A stretch of DNA of 64,000 nt from Spirochaetaceae bacterium (GTDB lineage Bacteria > Spirochaetota > Spirochaetia > DSM-2461), in the NCBI GenBank assembly GCA_016744925.1, contig JADGDJ010000001.1, forward strand, positions 1 through 64,000. Direction: 5' to 3'. The position numbers and the translations under genes are program-made. This document shows, piece by piece, positions 48,904-57,735 of the stretch. The notes under the pieces were generated by a model, which searched no databases, was not told the origin of the DNA, and was given only the letters and a program-made list of their open reading frames with translations. Numbering within the stretch: position 1 is the first letter of the stretch; every line of letters starts with the position of its first letter.

Positions 48904-49851
48904 TTATCGTTTCCCGTGCTCAAAGGGTTCACCGGCAGCTTTAGGAGCCTGCGATGATTTTGAGAACAGGATCAATGCGATCAGCGTAACGACATAAGGG
49001 AAACTCTTCAAAATAAAACCGGGTATCAATGCGAACGCCGGAACGACCTGAGAAACATTGGCCAGTGTACTTGCAAATCCAAAAAAGAAAGCGGCCCCGA
49101 GTATTCCCAAAGGTTTCCACTGTCCAAAAATAAGGCATGCAAGGGAGAGGAAACCAAGCCCGGCAACAGAACCGTTGAATTCACCGGAATATGTCACAAG
49201 AATAGCAGCGCCACCCAATCCGGCAAAAGCACCGGAGAGCATAACACCTACATATCGGACAAAATATACATTGACACCGGCAGCATCTGCTGCGTGAGGA
49301 TGCTCGCCGCAGGCTCTCAAACGGAGACCAAAAGCCGTCTTGTAGATAACAAACCATGACCCGAGTAGAATGAGCAGTACAAGCCATGTCGAGGCATAAG
49401 TCTGGGTGAAAAACAATTTCCCCAGTATGGGGATTTTAGACAGTAAAGGAATATCAAAACGGGTTAATCCGCTTCGAATGTGTATATTTCCACTACCTGT
49501 CATTGTTCTGGCTATGAAGACTGTCAGAGCACCGGCAATCATATTGATAGCAGTACCGCTGATAACCTGATTGGCATTGAGATTGATGCTGGCAAATGCG
49601 TGAAGCAGGGAAAATAAGGCTCCCACAACCATAGCCGCAATAAGACCTATCCAGATGGCACCTTCCGGGAGAAAAGGTTGTAGAGTAGATATGACCAGAG
49701 CGCTTGTAAATGATCCGACGACCATAAGCCCTTCTAAACCGATATTGACTACACCGCTTCGCTCACTGAAAAGTCCACCGAGAGATGTTATGAGCAAAGG
49801 AATGGTAAATGCTATAGCATAGGGGAATATTTGTGAAATTATAGCCCACAT
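48904..49851 (-). CDS. ABC transporter permease (BMP/nucleoside type)
   Basis: GGLFSERSGVVNIGLEGLMVVG, LRACGEHPHAADAAGVNV. Confidence 0.92.
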   Translation of the reverse strand: MWAIISQIFPYAIAFTIPLLITSLGGLFSERSGVVNIGLEGLMVVGSFTSALVISTLQPFLPEGAIWIGLIAAMVVGALFSLLHAFASINLNANQVISGTAINMIAGALTVFIARTMTGSGNIHIRSGLTRFDIPLLSKIPILGKLFFTQTYASTWLVLLILLGSWFVIYKTAFGLRLRACGEHPHAADAAGVNVYFVRYVGVMLSGAFAGLGGAAILVTYSGEFNGSVAGLGFLSLACLIFGQWKPLGILGAAFFFGFASTLANVSQVVPAFALIPGFILKSFPYVVTLIALILFSKSSQAPKAAGEPFEHGKR

Positions 49852-49852
49852 A

Positions 49853-50920
49853 TTATTTATCTCCTTTTAACTTTTTACGGACAGTGTTTATTGCCCTTTC
49901 GATAAGAATACTGGTCGCGGCAAAATAGATTATTGTAGCGATAATAGTATCTCCGACTTCCGGTGGTATGGATGTCATGGCATTCATAAACCCCTTACCG
50001 GAATGAAGAATACCGAAGAAAATCGATCCTATAAGAACACCATAAGGGGAATTCGCTCCTAAAAGGGCTACAGCGATACCATCAAATCCGATAGTTGGAA
50101 GTTTACCGATCTGCATACTTGAGGAATATCCCACATAATACGTAGCTCCGGCCAATCCTGCGAGAACTCCCGCTATGACCATGGAAAGAACAATATTTTT
50201 ATTGACTTTCATTCCCGCATATTCTGCACCGTACCGATTAAATCCTGCGGCTTTCAACTCAAAACCGAGGACTGTTTTATTGAGAATAATAGCCACGACA
50301 ACAACGGCAATCAATGCGAGGAATAGGCCGTAATTGACAAATGACCCGTTAAAAAGATCAGTTAACCAGGGTGCTTTTAAAGAAGCTGCGTCGGGTATGG
50401 CTCTCGATTCCGTATCATATGCACCCCGAAAATAGGCAGGTACCGCATAATAGGCGACCCAGACGCTGATCCAGTTCATCATAATGGTTGAAACAACCTC
50501 ATGAACATTGAATTTTGCCTTTAAAATACCGGGAACCACTGCCCATAATCCACCACCAATCATTGCGGCGAACATCATGGCTGTCAGCAGGAGTGGCCTG
50601 GGAATCTGGAAAGTGAGTCCTACAGCAGTAGCACAAAGCCCTCCGAAAAGCATCTGCCCCGAAGCTCCGATATTAAATAGACCTGTCTTAAAAGCGAAGG
50701 CAACGGATAATCCGGCAAAAATTAATGGCGTAGCTGTAGCAAGGGTATTACCGATACGTTCAACACTCATCAAACCGCCGCGGAAAAGATAGGAAAACCC
50801 CAGAAAGGGGTTATTTCCTGTAAAGATCATCAGTATTCCACCGGCGATCAAGCCCATCAGAACAGTGATGATACCAATCAATAACTGTCTGTTTATTTCA
50901 AATTTAAATGGTTTTTTCAT
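49853..50920 (-). CDS. ABC transporter permease (BMP/nucleoside type)
   Basis: KTGLFNIGASGQMLFGG, ELKAAGFNRYGAEYAGMKV. Confidence 0.92.
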   Translation of the reverse strand: MKKPFKFEINRQLLIGIITVLMGLIAGGILMIFTGNNPFLGFSYLFRGGLMSVERIGNTLATATPLIFAGLSVAFAFKTGLFNIGASGQMLFGGLCATAVGLTFQIPRPLLLTAMMFAAMIGGGLWAVVPGILKAKFNVHEVVSTIMMNWISVWVAYYAVPAYFRGAYDTESRAIPDAASLKAPWLTDLFNGSFVNYGLFLALIAVVVVAIILNKTVLGFELKAAGFNRYGAEYAGMKVNKNIVLSMVIAGVLAGLAGATYYVGYSSSMQIGKLPTIGFDGIAVALLGANSPYGVLIGSIFFGILHSGKGFMNAMTSIPPEVGDTIIATIIYFAATSILIERAINTVRKKLKGDK

Positions 50921-52434
50921 TTGCCTACTCCAGCCATCATCAATCCGACTTCATTTTCATCCGTTTCCGATGCCTTAACCAATCCCACGAGTTCACCACT
51001 ATTGATAATGGCAATTCTATCAGACAGGTCAAGAACTTCATCGAGTTCCAGAGAGATGAGCAGCACGGCTTTTCCATTGTCTCTCTGTTCAATAAGTCTT
51101 TTGTGTATATATTCGATTGACCCCACATCGAGACCTCTTGTCGGCTGGACAGCAATGAGAAGGTTCGGATTGTGATCCACTTCCCTTCCGACTATAGCCT
51201 TCTGCTGATTTCCACCGGACATAGATCGCGTAATTGTAATAGGACCTTCCCCGGATCGGACATCAAAGTCTTTAATTATTTTATCAGCATGTTTTCTGAT
51301 TTCATCTTTTTTCAAGAACCCGTTTTTTGAATAGGGTGCTTTGTTATATACTTCAAGTACCATATTCTCTTCAAGAGAATAATCGAGAATTAATCCATGC
51401 TTGTGGCGATCTTCAGGGATATGTGCCATTCCCGATTCTATTCTATCGCGGATGGAACTCCTGGATAAGTCAATATCATCGAGTAGTATATTTCCCGATT
51501 CAACTTTCCTCAATCCGGTTAATGCCTCTACCAGTTCTGTCTGACCGTTCCCATCAACACCGGCGACTCCGACAATTTCACCGGCATGCACTGTAAGTGA
51601 AAAGTTTTTCAACCCCAACACACCGTGGTTACCCTGAACAGAGAGATTTTTTACTTCGAGAACTTTATCTCCCGCGTCCTGATTTTTTTTATCAACTGTA
51701 AAAGAAACAACACGGCCGACCATCATTTCTGCCATACCCGCTTCATCAGTATCGGCGACATCTACAGTACCGATGACCTTACCTCTACGAATAACAGTAC
51801 ATCGATTAGCCGCGGCTTTAATCTCTTTTAATTTATGCGTAATCAGAAGAATGGATTTTCCCTCTTCCGTCAGATTTTTCATGATTTTCATAAGTTCCAG
51901 GATTTCCTGGGGTGTCAATACAGCTGTAGGTTCATCAAAAATGAGAATCTCGGCATTTCTGTACAACATTTTCAATATCTCAACTCTCTGCTGCATTCCA
52001 ACAGAAATATTTTCGATAAGAGCATCGGGATCAACATCGAGTTTATATTTTTCAGACAATTCTTTGATTCTTTTAGATGCTGACTTTAAGTTGAGTGTAA
52101 GTCCCTGCTTAGGTTCAAGACCCAAAATGATATTTTCTGTTACAGTGAAGTTATGAACGAGTTTAAAGTGCTGATGCACCATACCGATCCCTAAATCATT
52201 TGCCTGATTGGGATTACTGATATTCACTGCCTTGCCATTTACTTTAATCTCACCTCTATCGGGTTTATACAATCCGAAAAGGATACTCATAAGTGTGGAT
52301 TTTCCCGCTCCGTTCTCTCCGAGCAGTGCAAGAATTTCACCTTTCTTAAGATTGATAGATATATCGTCGTTTGCAACGATACCGGGAAATTCCTTCCTGA
52401 CATCAATCATTTCCACAACATAATCCATATTCAA
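50917..52434 (-). CDS. Sugar/nucleoside ABC transporter ATP-binding protein (two ABC cassettes)
   Basis: GENGAGKSTLMSILFG, ISVGMQQRVEILKMLYR, second cassette GVDGNGQTELVEALTG and SGGNQQKAIVGRE. Confidence 0.95.
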   Translation of the reverse strand: MNMDYVVEMIDVRKEFPGIVANDDISINLKKGEILALLGENGAGKSTLMSILFGLYKPDRGEIKVNGKAVNISNPNQANDLGIGMVHQHFKLVHNFTVTENIILGLEPKQGLTLNLKSASKRIKELSEKYKLDVDPDALIENISVGMQQRVEILKMLYRNAEILIFDEPTAVLTPQEILELMKIMKNLTEEGKSILLITHKLKEIKAAANRCTVIRRGKVIGTVDVADTDEAGMAEMMVGRVVSFTVDKKNQDAGDKVLEVKNLSVQGNHGVLGLKNFSLTVHAGEIVGVAGVDGNGQTELVEALTGLRKVESGNILLDDIDLSRSSIRDRIESGMAHIPEDRHKHGLILDYSLEENMVLEVYNKAPYSKNGFLKKDEIRKHADKIIKDFDVRSGEGPITITRSMSGGNQQKAIVGREVDHNPNLLIAVQPTRGLDVGSIEYIHKRLIEQRDNGKAVLLISLELDEVLDLSDRIAIINSGELVGLVKASETDENEVGLMMAGVGK

Positions 52435-52667
52435 CCTCCTTTTTTGTATTTTATCTTTTTTAAATGTTAAACAATTTTAAAATATGATTCCATAAATATC
52501 GAATATTAAATCGATCTGTCCCAAAACAGAATATCGTTTATCTGATAATTTTGTATAAATCTATTAGCTTCACTATTATGGTTTTTAAAATGAATAAAAT
52601 TGCTGGAACGCGATTATATCCAAACAGTCGCTACGTAAAATTGTCAGAAGATGACTGGTTATCAATA

Positions 52668-52697
52668 AAAAAAGGGGCGAAAATCACCCCTTTTATG
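52668..52697 (-). terminator. Terminator between the BMP lipoprotein gene and the ABC genes
   Basis: AAAAGGGGTGA-tttt-CGCCCCTTTTTTT on minus strand. Confidence 0.75.
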
Positions 52698-52715
52698 TCA
52701 ATAATGAAGACAATC

Positions 52716-53807
52716 CTATTTGATAAGATTTCCCTGCTCAGCAGCAACGACAATTGAACCATCCTGAAGCAATGCAAATACTTTTGCAACTTCAGCTTCA
52801 ACTGATGCATCGAGGTTTGGATTCTCGGCAGGTATTCCAACACCATTGTTTGAGGCATCAAAAATAAGAGTTTCCCCACCAGGGAACGCTCCGTCGAGAA
52901 CAGCTTTGATCATGTCGTATGCAGATGTGTCGATTCTTTTCATAGCAGAAGTGAGAATGATTGAAGTATCACCCTCATAGATTCCGTCTGCGTACTGATT
53001 AACGTCTACACCGACGATCCATGCAGCTTCACCAGTTTTTGCTCTTGATTTTGCTTCGTTGATAGCACCAACTCCAACACCACCCGCTGCAGCAAAGATC
53101 ACATCAACACCTTTATCAAACATCTGTGCAGCGAGCTGCTGTCCAGCGGCAACATCACTGAATGTTCCCTGATAAATTATATTAGCAGCATCCAGGACAA
53201 TTTTTGTTCCCAGGTTATCATTTGCATATGTTACACCCTGCTGGAATCCCCAGTTAAATTTCTGTACGGGGGGAATTTCCATTCCACCGATAAATCCCAT
53301 TTCTCCCTCTTTGATCTGAAGAGCCGAAGCTACACCAGCAAGGAATCCGGACTCATGCTCAGCGAAGAAAATTGAAACTACATTTGCTTCAGATCTGAAC
53401 TCACTGTAGTCAGCACTGTGAGGAGTACCATCGATAAGGATGAATTTTGCATCTGCATATTTATCCTGAGCAGCAAAGATTGCCGATTCGAATTTAAATC
53501 CGGGAGTAACTATTGTTTTAAAACCAGCATCGATTAAGTTGCCGATCTCTTTCAAATAATCCGCTTCAGTTTCACCGACAGGCTTGAGATATTTAGTTGT
53601 AATTCCGAGATCTTTTTCAGCTTCGAGAATTCCTTCCCAAGTACCCTGGTTGAAAGACTTATCATCAATTGTTCCTGAGTCTGTAACCATACCAACTTTT
53701 AATGCTGGTTTAGCTTCAACAGTCTTCTCAGCAGCTTCATCAGCTTTTTTTGAACATCCCGTTAGAATAATTGCAGCAATTGATAATGCAAGTATTACTT
53801 TTTTCAT
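52716..53807 (-). CDS. BMP family substrate-binding lipoprotein (PnrA/TmpC-like)
   Basis: Lipobox IILTGC; KVGMVTDSGTIDDKSFNQGTWEGI; AAAGGVGVGAINEAK. Confidence 0.95.
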   Translation of the reverse strand: MKKVILALSIAAIILTGCSKKADEAAEKTVEAKPALKVGMVTDSGTIDDKSFNQGTWEGILEAEKDLGITTKYLKPVGETEADYLKEIGNLIDAGFKTIVTPGFKFESAIFAAQDKYADAKFILIDGTPHSADYSEFRSEANVVSIFFAEHESGFLAGVASALQIKEGEMGFIGGMEIPPVQKFNWGFQQGVTYANDNLGTKIVLDAANIIYQGTFSDVAAGQQLAAQMFDKGVDVIFAAAGGVGVGAINEAKSRAKTGEAAWIVGVDVNQYADGIYEGDTSIILTSAMKRIDTSAYDMIKAVLDGAFPGGETLIFDASNNGVGIPAENPNLDASVEAEVAKVFALLQDGSIVVAAEQGNLIK

Positions 53808-53846
53808 TTTAGCTCCTAATTCCTTTTTTCTAATATGACAACTTTT

Positions 53847-53875
53847 AATTTAGACCTACCAAGTATTGTTGTCAA
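53847..53875 (-). promoter_or_regulatory. Predicted promoter of the BMP lipoprotein gene
   Basis: Minus strand TTGACA (53870-53875) - 17 bp - TAAATT (53847-53852). Confidence 0.65.
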
Positions 53876-53886
53876 GTAAAAAAACA

Positions 53887-53901
53887 GATTGTCAGACAAT
53901 C
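53887..53901. promoter_or_regulatory. Perfect palindrome, candidate operator
   Basis: GATTGTC-a-GACAATC, 11 bp upstream of the -35. Confidence 0.5.
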
Positions 53902-53950
53902 AGTCAATACGTCCACTCTCCACAACATCTCGGTTGAGTAAAAAATCTAT

Positions 53951-55132
53951 TTACAACATGGATTGACCGTTTTTCACAGGGGGGACTTTAAAGTAGTCAG
54001 CAAGCGTCTGTGCCAGGTCGGCAAAAGTTGTTCTTATACCCAAATTCCCCGATTTACCACCTTTTGAATACATAAGCATAGGGATGTGTTCTCGTGTGTG
54101 GTCTGTTCCTTTATAGGAGGGATCGCAACCGTGATCGGCTGTTATAAACATAAGATCACCCTCTTCCATTTTTTCAATAAATCCCCTGAGACGGCTATCC
54201 ACTCTCGAAACTTCATCACAATAGCCCTGAGGGTCTCTTCTGTGGCCATAAACCATATCCGTATCGACAAAATTAACGAATATAAATCTGTCTTTATCAC
54301 TTTGTTCATTGAGAATGAGATCTGTCCTGTCCATACAGGCTGGATTACCCGAATCGTGATGGCTGATGTCTATCCCCTGTTCGTCAAAAATTGAACCGAT
54401 TTTTCCAACGGCTACAGTTTCAACGCCATTCTTCTGGAGATGATCCAGGATCGTGTCCTCCGGCAGTGCTATGCTGTAATCATGCCTGTCTTTAGTTCGA
54501 AAAAATTCTCCAGGTTTCCCATCAAATGGTCTGGCAATAACACGCCCAACAGCGTACTCATCACAGAGCCTTCTCGCTATTTCGCACATTTCATAAAGCT
54601 TCTCTATGGGATACAAATCATTATGGGCACAAATCTGAAAAACAGAATCTCCCGATGTGTACACTATGGGAAAGCCGGTTTTAAGATGTTCTTCTCCCAA
54701 TTCTTTGATTATCTCTGTACCTGAAGCAGCCTTATTGCCCAGAATACCTTTACAACCAGTTTCTTCAATAAAATCCTTGAGTAATTTTTCCGGAAATGAA
54801 GGATATTCCCCTGGAAAAATGGTAAATGCCTTCTCCAGCTCTATACCCGCCAGTTCCCAGTGACCAGTCGTTGTATCCTTGCCCGGTGAGACTTCCCTCA
54901 TAACACCGTAAGATGCTGTAGGGTTTTCTACAGCTTCGCACCCCGGCAGCTCATTGCCCAAAAGCATAGAGGCATTACCCAGTCCCAATTCTTTCAAAAC
55001 AGGCCACTTAGGACCTTGAACGGCTTCACAGATATGAAGGGCCGTATTGGATCCTATATCGCCAAATTGCCGCGCATCGGGCAGTTCTCCGATACCAAAA
55101 CTATCTATAACTATAACTGTAGCTTTTTTCAT
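53951..55132 (-). CDS. deoB: Phosphopentomutase
   Basis: VIVIDSFGIGELPDA, PGKDTTTGHWELAG, ADHGCDPSYKGTDHTREHIP. Confidence 0.96.
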   Translation of the reverse strand: MKKATVIVIDSFGIGELPDARQFGDIGSNTALHICEAVQGPKWPVLKELGLGNASMLLGNELPGCEAVENPTASYGVMREVSPGKDTTTGHWELAGIELEKAFTIFPGEYPSFPEKLLKDFIEETGCKGILGNKAASGTEIIKELGEEHLKTGFPIVYTSGDSVFQICAHNDLYPIEKLYEMCEIARRLCDEYAVGRVIARPFDGKPGEFFRTKDRHDYSIALPEDTILDHLQKNGVETVAVGKIGSIFDEQGIDISHHDSGNPACMDRTDLILNEQSDKDRFIFVNFVDTDMVYGHRRDPQGYCDEVSRVDSRLRGFIEKMEEGDLMFITADHGCDPSYKGTDHTREHIPMLMYSKGGKSGNLGIRTTFADLAQTLADYFKVPPVKNGQSML

Positions 55133-55220
55133 ATTTTTTATTCTCCTATGGAATCATCTCAATCAGTTTACTTTTCGATTATGATTTCCTTTTATTTAAT
55201 ATAAGCAAGAGTCTTTTAGA

Positions 55221-56348
55221 TTACAAATCTAAATATCTTTTATTATCCGACAAACGAACCTTCAAATAAGATCGATTTAGACTCAGATCTGTTGTAATTG
55301 AACGAAATAATTCTTCCTTGATCAGATTGTGTTCTGCATATAGATAAATAAGTGCTTTCTCTGCTATATAGGGTACTTTTAAAGAATTGAGATTCATGGT
55401 TTTCATATCAAATGTTCCGGAGATAGGTTCTGATATATTCTTGTATAGTTCAGATTTCCCAATATTGTTCTTTAATAATTCCAATTCTGCGATCAGAGGC
55501 TCCGGATCTCCCGATGATGCCATTTCTCCCAGCGGTTTTAAAGTAAAAAAAGTATATTCTTTACCGGGAAGATAATGATGTTCATCACAGCGGGTGCAGT
55601 AATCGGGCTCACCGGAATCTTTCTTTTCCCTATCGCCTCCAATTATTATCAGAGGATCGAAATAGAGTGCGGGACACTCTGTTCCGTTAACCGTGTAATA
55701 ACGATATGTGTAAAATGAATCTTTAATACAGTCTGAGTGATCGCAATATGCCGTAAGAGGAAAAACATCGCTGGCAGTTTCCAAAAGGAGACCTGCAGTG
55801 GAATTGAATATTTCTCTTCGAAAATTCAAGACGAGAGTTGGATAGATAAAAATCAGGCCCCTTTTTTCTGATGCGTATTTTATAACATAAGCCAATCGCT
55901 CATCATAAAAAGAGGCCTCATCAATAATCCAGGTCCCCACATGAGGGTAATCTTCTATAAGCTTTTCAAGATCAAATGAATTCTTTATAAAAGCGATATT
56001 GGAACCGCAGCGTTCATAACCTCCTCTATACCCGAGAGCATCTTTGGGATATTCACTGAAACGCTGTTGATCGAGTATGGAACGAACAAAGAATACATTT
56101 CTTCTATCGGCTCCTGATGTTGTTGTTTTTTCCGATAGAGATTCCGATTTATTTAAAACGACCCGGGAATCTCTCCAGACGCGGGCTGAATACTCTGTTT
56201 TCCCCGAACCCATTGGCCCGATAACCAGTATTCGTCTTCCTGGTCTTGTAAAATCGAAGTGATTAAATGAGTGGTGGACTGATACGGAAGGGAATCCCAG
56301 GCTTTTAAGGAAATTGTCTGTTTCCCGGTCTTTATTTACTTCTAACAA
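55221..56348 (-). CDS. Divergent thymidine kinase (TK1)-like P-loop protein
   Basis: GPMGSGKTEYSAR, IIDEASFYDERL, NFRREIF, paired Cys CDHSDC and CTRCDEHH. Confidence 0.65.
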   Translation of the reverse strand: MLEVNKDRETDNFLKSLGFPSVSVHHSFNHFDFTRPGRRILVIGPMGSGKTEYSARVWRDSRVVLNKSESLSEKTTTSGADRRNVFFVRSILDQQRFSEYPKDALGYRGGYERCGSNIAFIKNSFDLEKLIEDYPHVGTWIIDEASFYDERLAYVIKYASEKRGLIFIYPTLVLNFRREIFNSTAGLLLETASDVFPLTAYCDHSDCIKDSFYTYRYYTVNGTECPALYFDPLIIIGGDREKKDSGEPDYCTRCDEHHYLPGKEYTFFTLKPLGEMASSGDPEPLIAELELLKNNIGKSELYKNISEPISGTFDMKTMNLNSLKVPYIAEKALIYLYAEHNLIKEELFRSITTDLSLNRSYLKVRLSDNKRYLDL

Positions 56349-56459
56349 TATGAATCTCCCGGATATGAAGGTAACGAATATTATCTGTTCTTAAGATGAA
56401 AGTTTCAATAGCAAATTTATATTTTGCAAGGTAGCGAAAAAGAATATACTATATCTATT

Positions 56460-57539
56460 ATGATAACGAAAGAAATAATTAAACGATTACCCAAAGTGGA
56501 GCTCCACCATCACCTCGACGGTGCTGTCAGACCGTCGACAATTATAGAGTTAGCTCGAGAATATAAAGTTGAATTACCTGAAACTGAACCGGGAAAACTT
56601 GCTGACTGGTTTCACAGAGGAGCCGATAGAAAAAATCTGGGATTGTACCTCGAGGGGTTCGGTCTGGTTCTCGAAGTGATGCAGACCGCAGAAGCTCTAA
56701 CAAGAATAGCAAGAGAAAACCTTGAAGACCTGGCTGAGCATAATGTAGCCTATGCGGAGATTCGATTTGCACCTGAACTATGCGTACAACAGGGGTTAAA
56801 CCTGGAATCCGTCGTTGAAGCAGTGTTGGATGGTCTTAATCAGGGAAAGCAGAAAGCAGATGTTGCATTCGGACTTATACTCTGTGCCATGCGGGACAGA
56901 CAAAACTCCCTGGAAATAGCCGAGTTAGCCGTTTCATTTAGAAGCAAAGGCGTTGTGGGATTTGATATCGCGGGAGACGAACACGGTCATCCTCCCAAAA
57001 AACACCTTGAAGCATTTCACTACATCCAAAATAGAAATTTCAATATAACCATACATGCAGGAGAGGCATTCGGAGTTGAGTCCATATGGCAGAGCCTGCA
57101 GGTGTGCGGTGCTCATAGAATAGGTCATGGAACCAGACTACTGGAAGATATGTCTATAACGGGAACCCACATCGACAGAATGGGAACACTTTCCCATTTT
57201 ATAAGAGACAGAAGAATACCTCTTGAGGTCTGCCTATCTTCCAATGTACAGACAGGAGCAGCCGAATCGATTGATAAACACCCTTTTATCATTTTCTATA
57301 GAAATAATTTCAGAGTTCTCCTTTGTTCTGACAATCCTCTGATGAGCAATACGACTATCACTAAAGAACACATAATTGCGGCTGAACACTATCATCTAGG
57401 TATCGCAGACTTTGAGAAATTGACCATAAATGCCATGAAGTCCGCTTTTGCCCACTACGATGAGAGAGTGCGTATCATATACGATATTCTCAAACCGGGC
57501 TTCAAGAGAATAAAGGAAGAAATACATCACATAGATTAA
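56460..57539 (+). CDS. add: Adenosine deaminase family protein
   Basis: LPKVELHHHLDGAVRP, ITIHAGEAFG, RIGHGTRL, VLLCSDNPLMSNTT. Confidence 0.95.
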   Translation: MITKEIIKRLPKVELHHHLDGAVRPSTIIELAREYKVELPETEPGKLADWFHRGADRKNLGLYLEGFGLVLEVMQTAEALTRIARENLEDLAEHNVAYAEIRFAPELCVQQGLNLESVVEAVLDGLNQGKQKADVAFGLILCAMRDRQNSLEIAELAVSFRSKGVVGFDIAGDEHGHPPKKHLEAFHYIQNRNFNITIHAGEAFGVESIWQSLQVCGAHRIGHGTRLLEDMSITGTHIDRMGTLSHFIRDRRIPLEVCLSSNVQTGAAESIDKHPFIIFYRNNFRVLLCSDNPLMSNTTITKEHIIAAEHYHLGIADFEKLTINAMKSAFAHYDERVRIIYDILKPGFKRIKEEIHHID

Positions 57540-57545
57540 ATTAAT

Positions 57546-57575
57546 AAAAAGACTGCCACGGCGGTCTTTTTTTTG
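57546..57575 (+). terminator. Terminator after adenosine deaminase
   Basis: AAAGACTGC-cacg-GCGGTCTTT + T-run (one G-T pair in stem). Confidence 0.8.
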
Positions 57576-57735
57576 CATATTATTTCAAGATTTACCGTCG
57601 GAAACGAAGAAAAAAGAAGCCAGCCCCGTTCTTGAGGAACATAAAAAATGCGAATAAGCATTTTTTTGCTATCAATCAATTTGAGTTCCCGCCGAAAATT
57701 ATATAATAGTAGAGCAAATTTTTAAGGATTAAAAA

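Noticed and set aside
57643-57669. AAATGC-gaataa-GCATTT + T-run as an independent sRNA terminator
   Set aside because: Stem is only 6 bp and AT-rich and no upstream promoter or conserved structure was seen; the adenosine deaminase terminator already lies upstream
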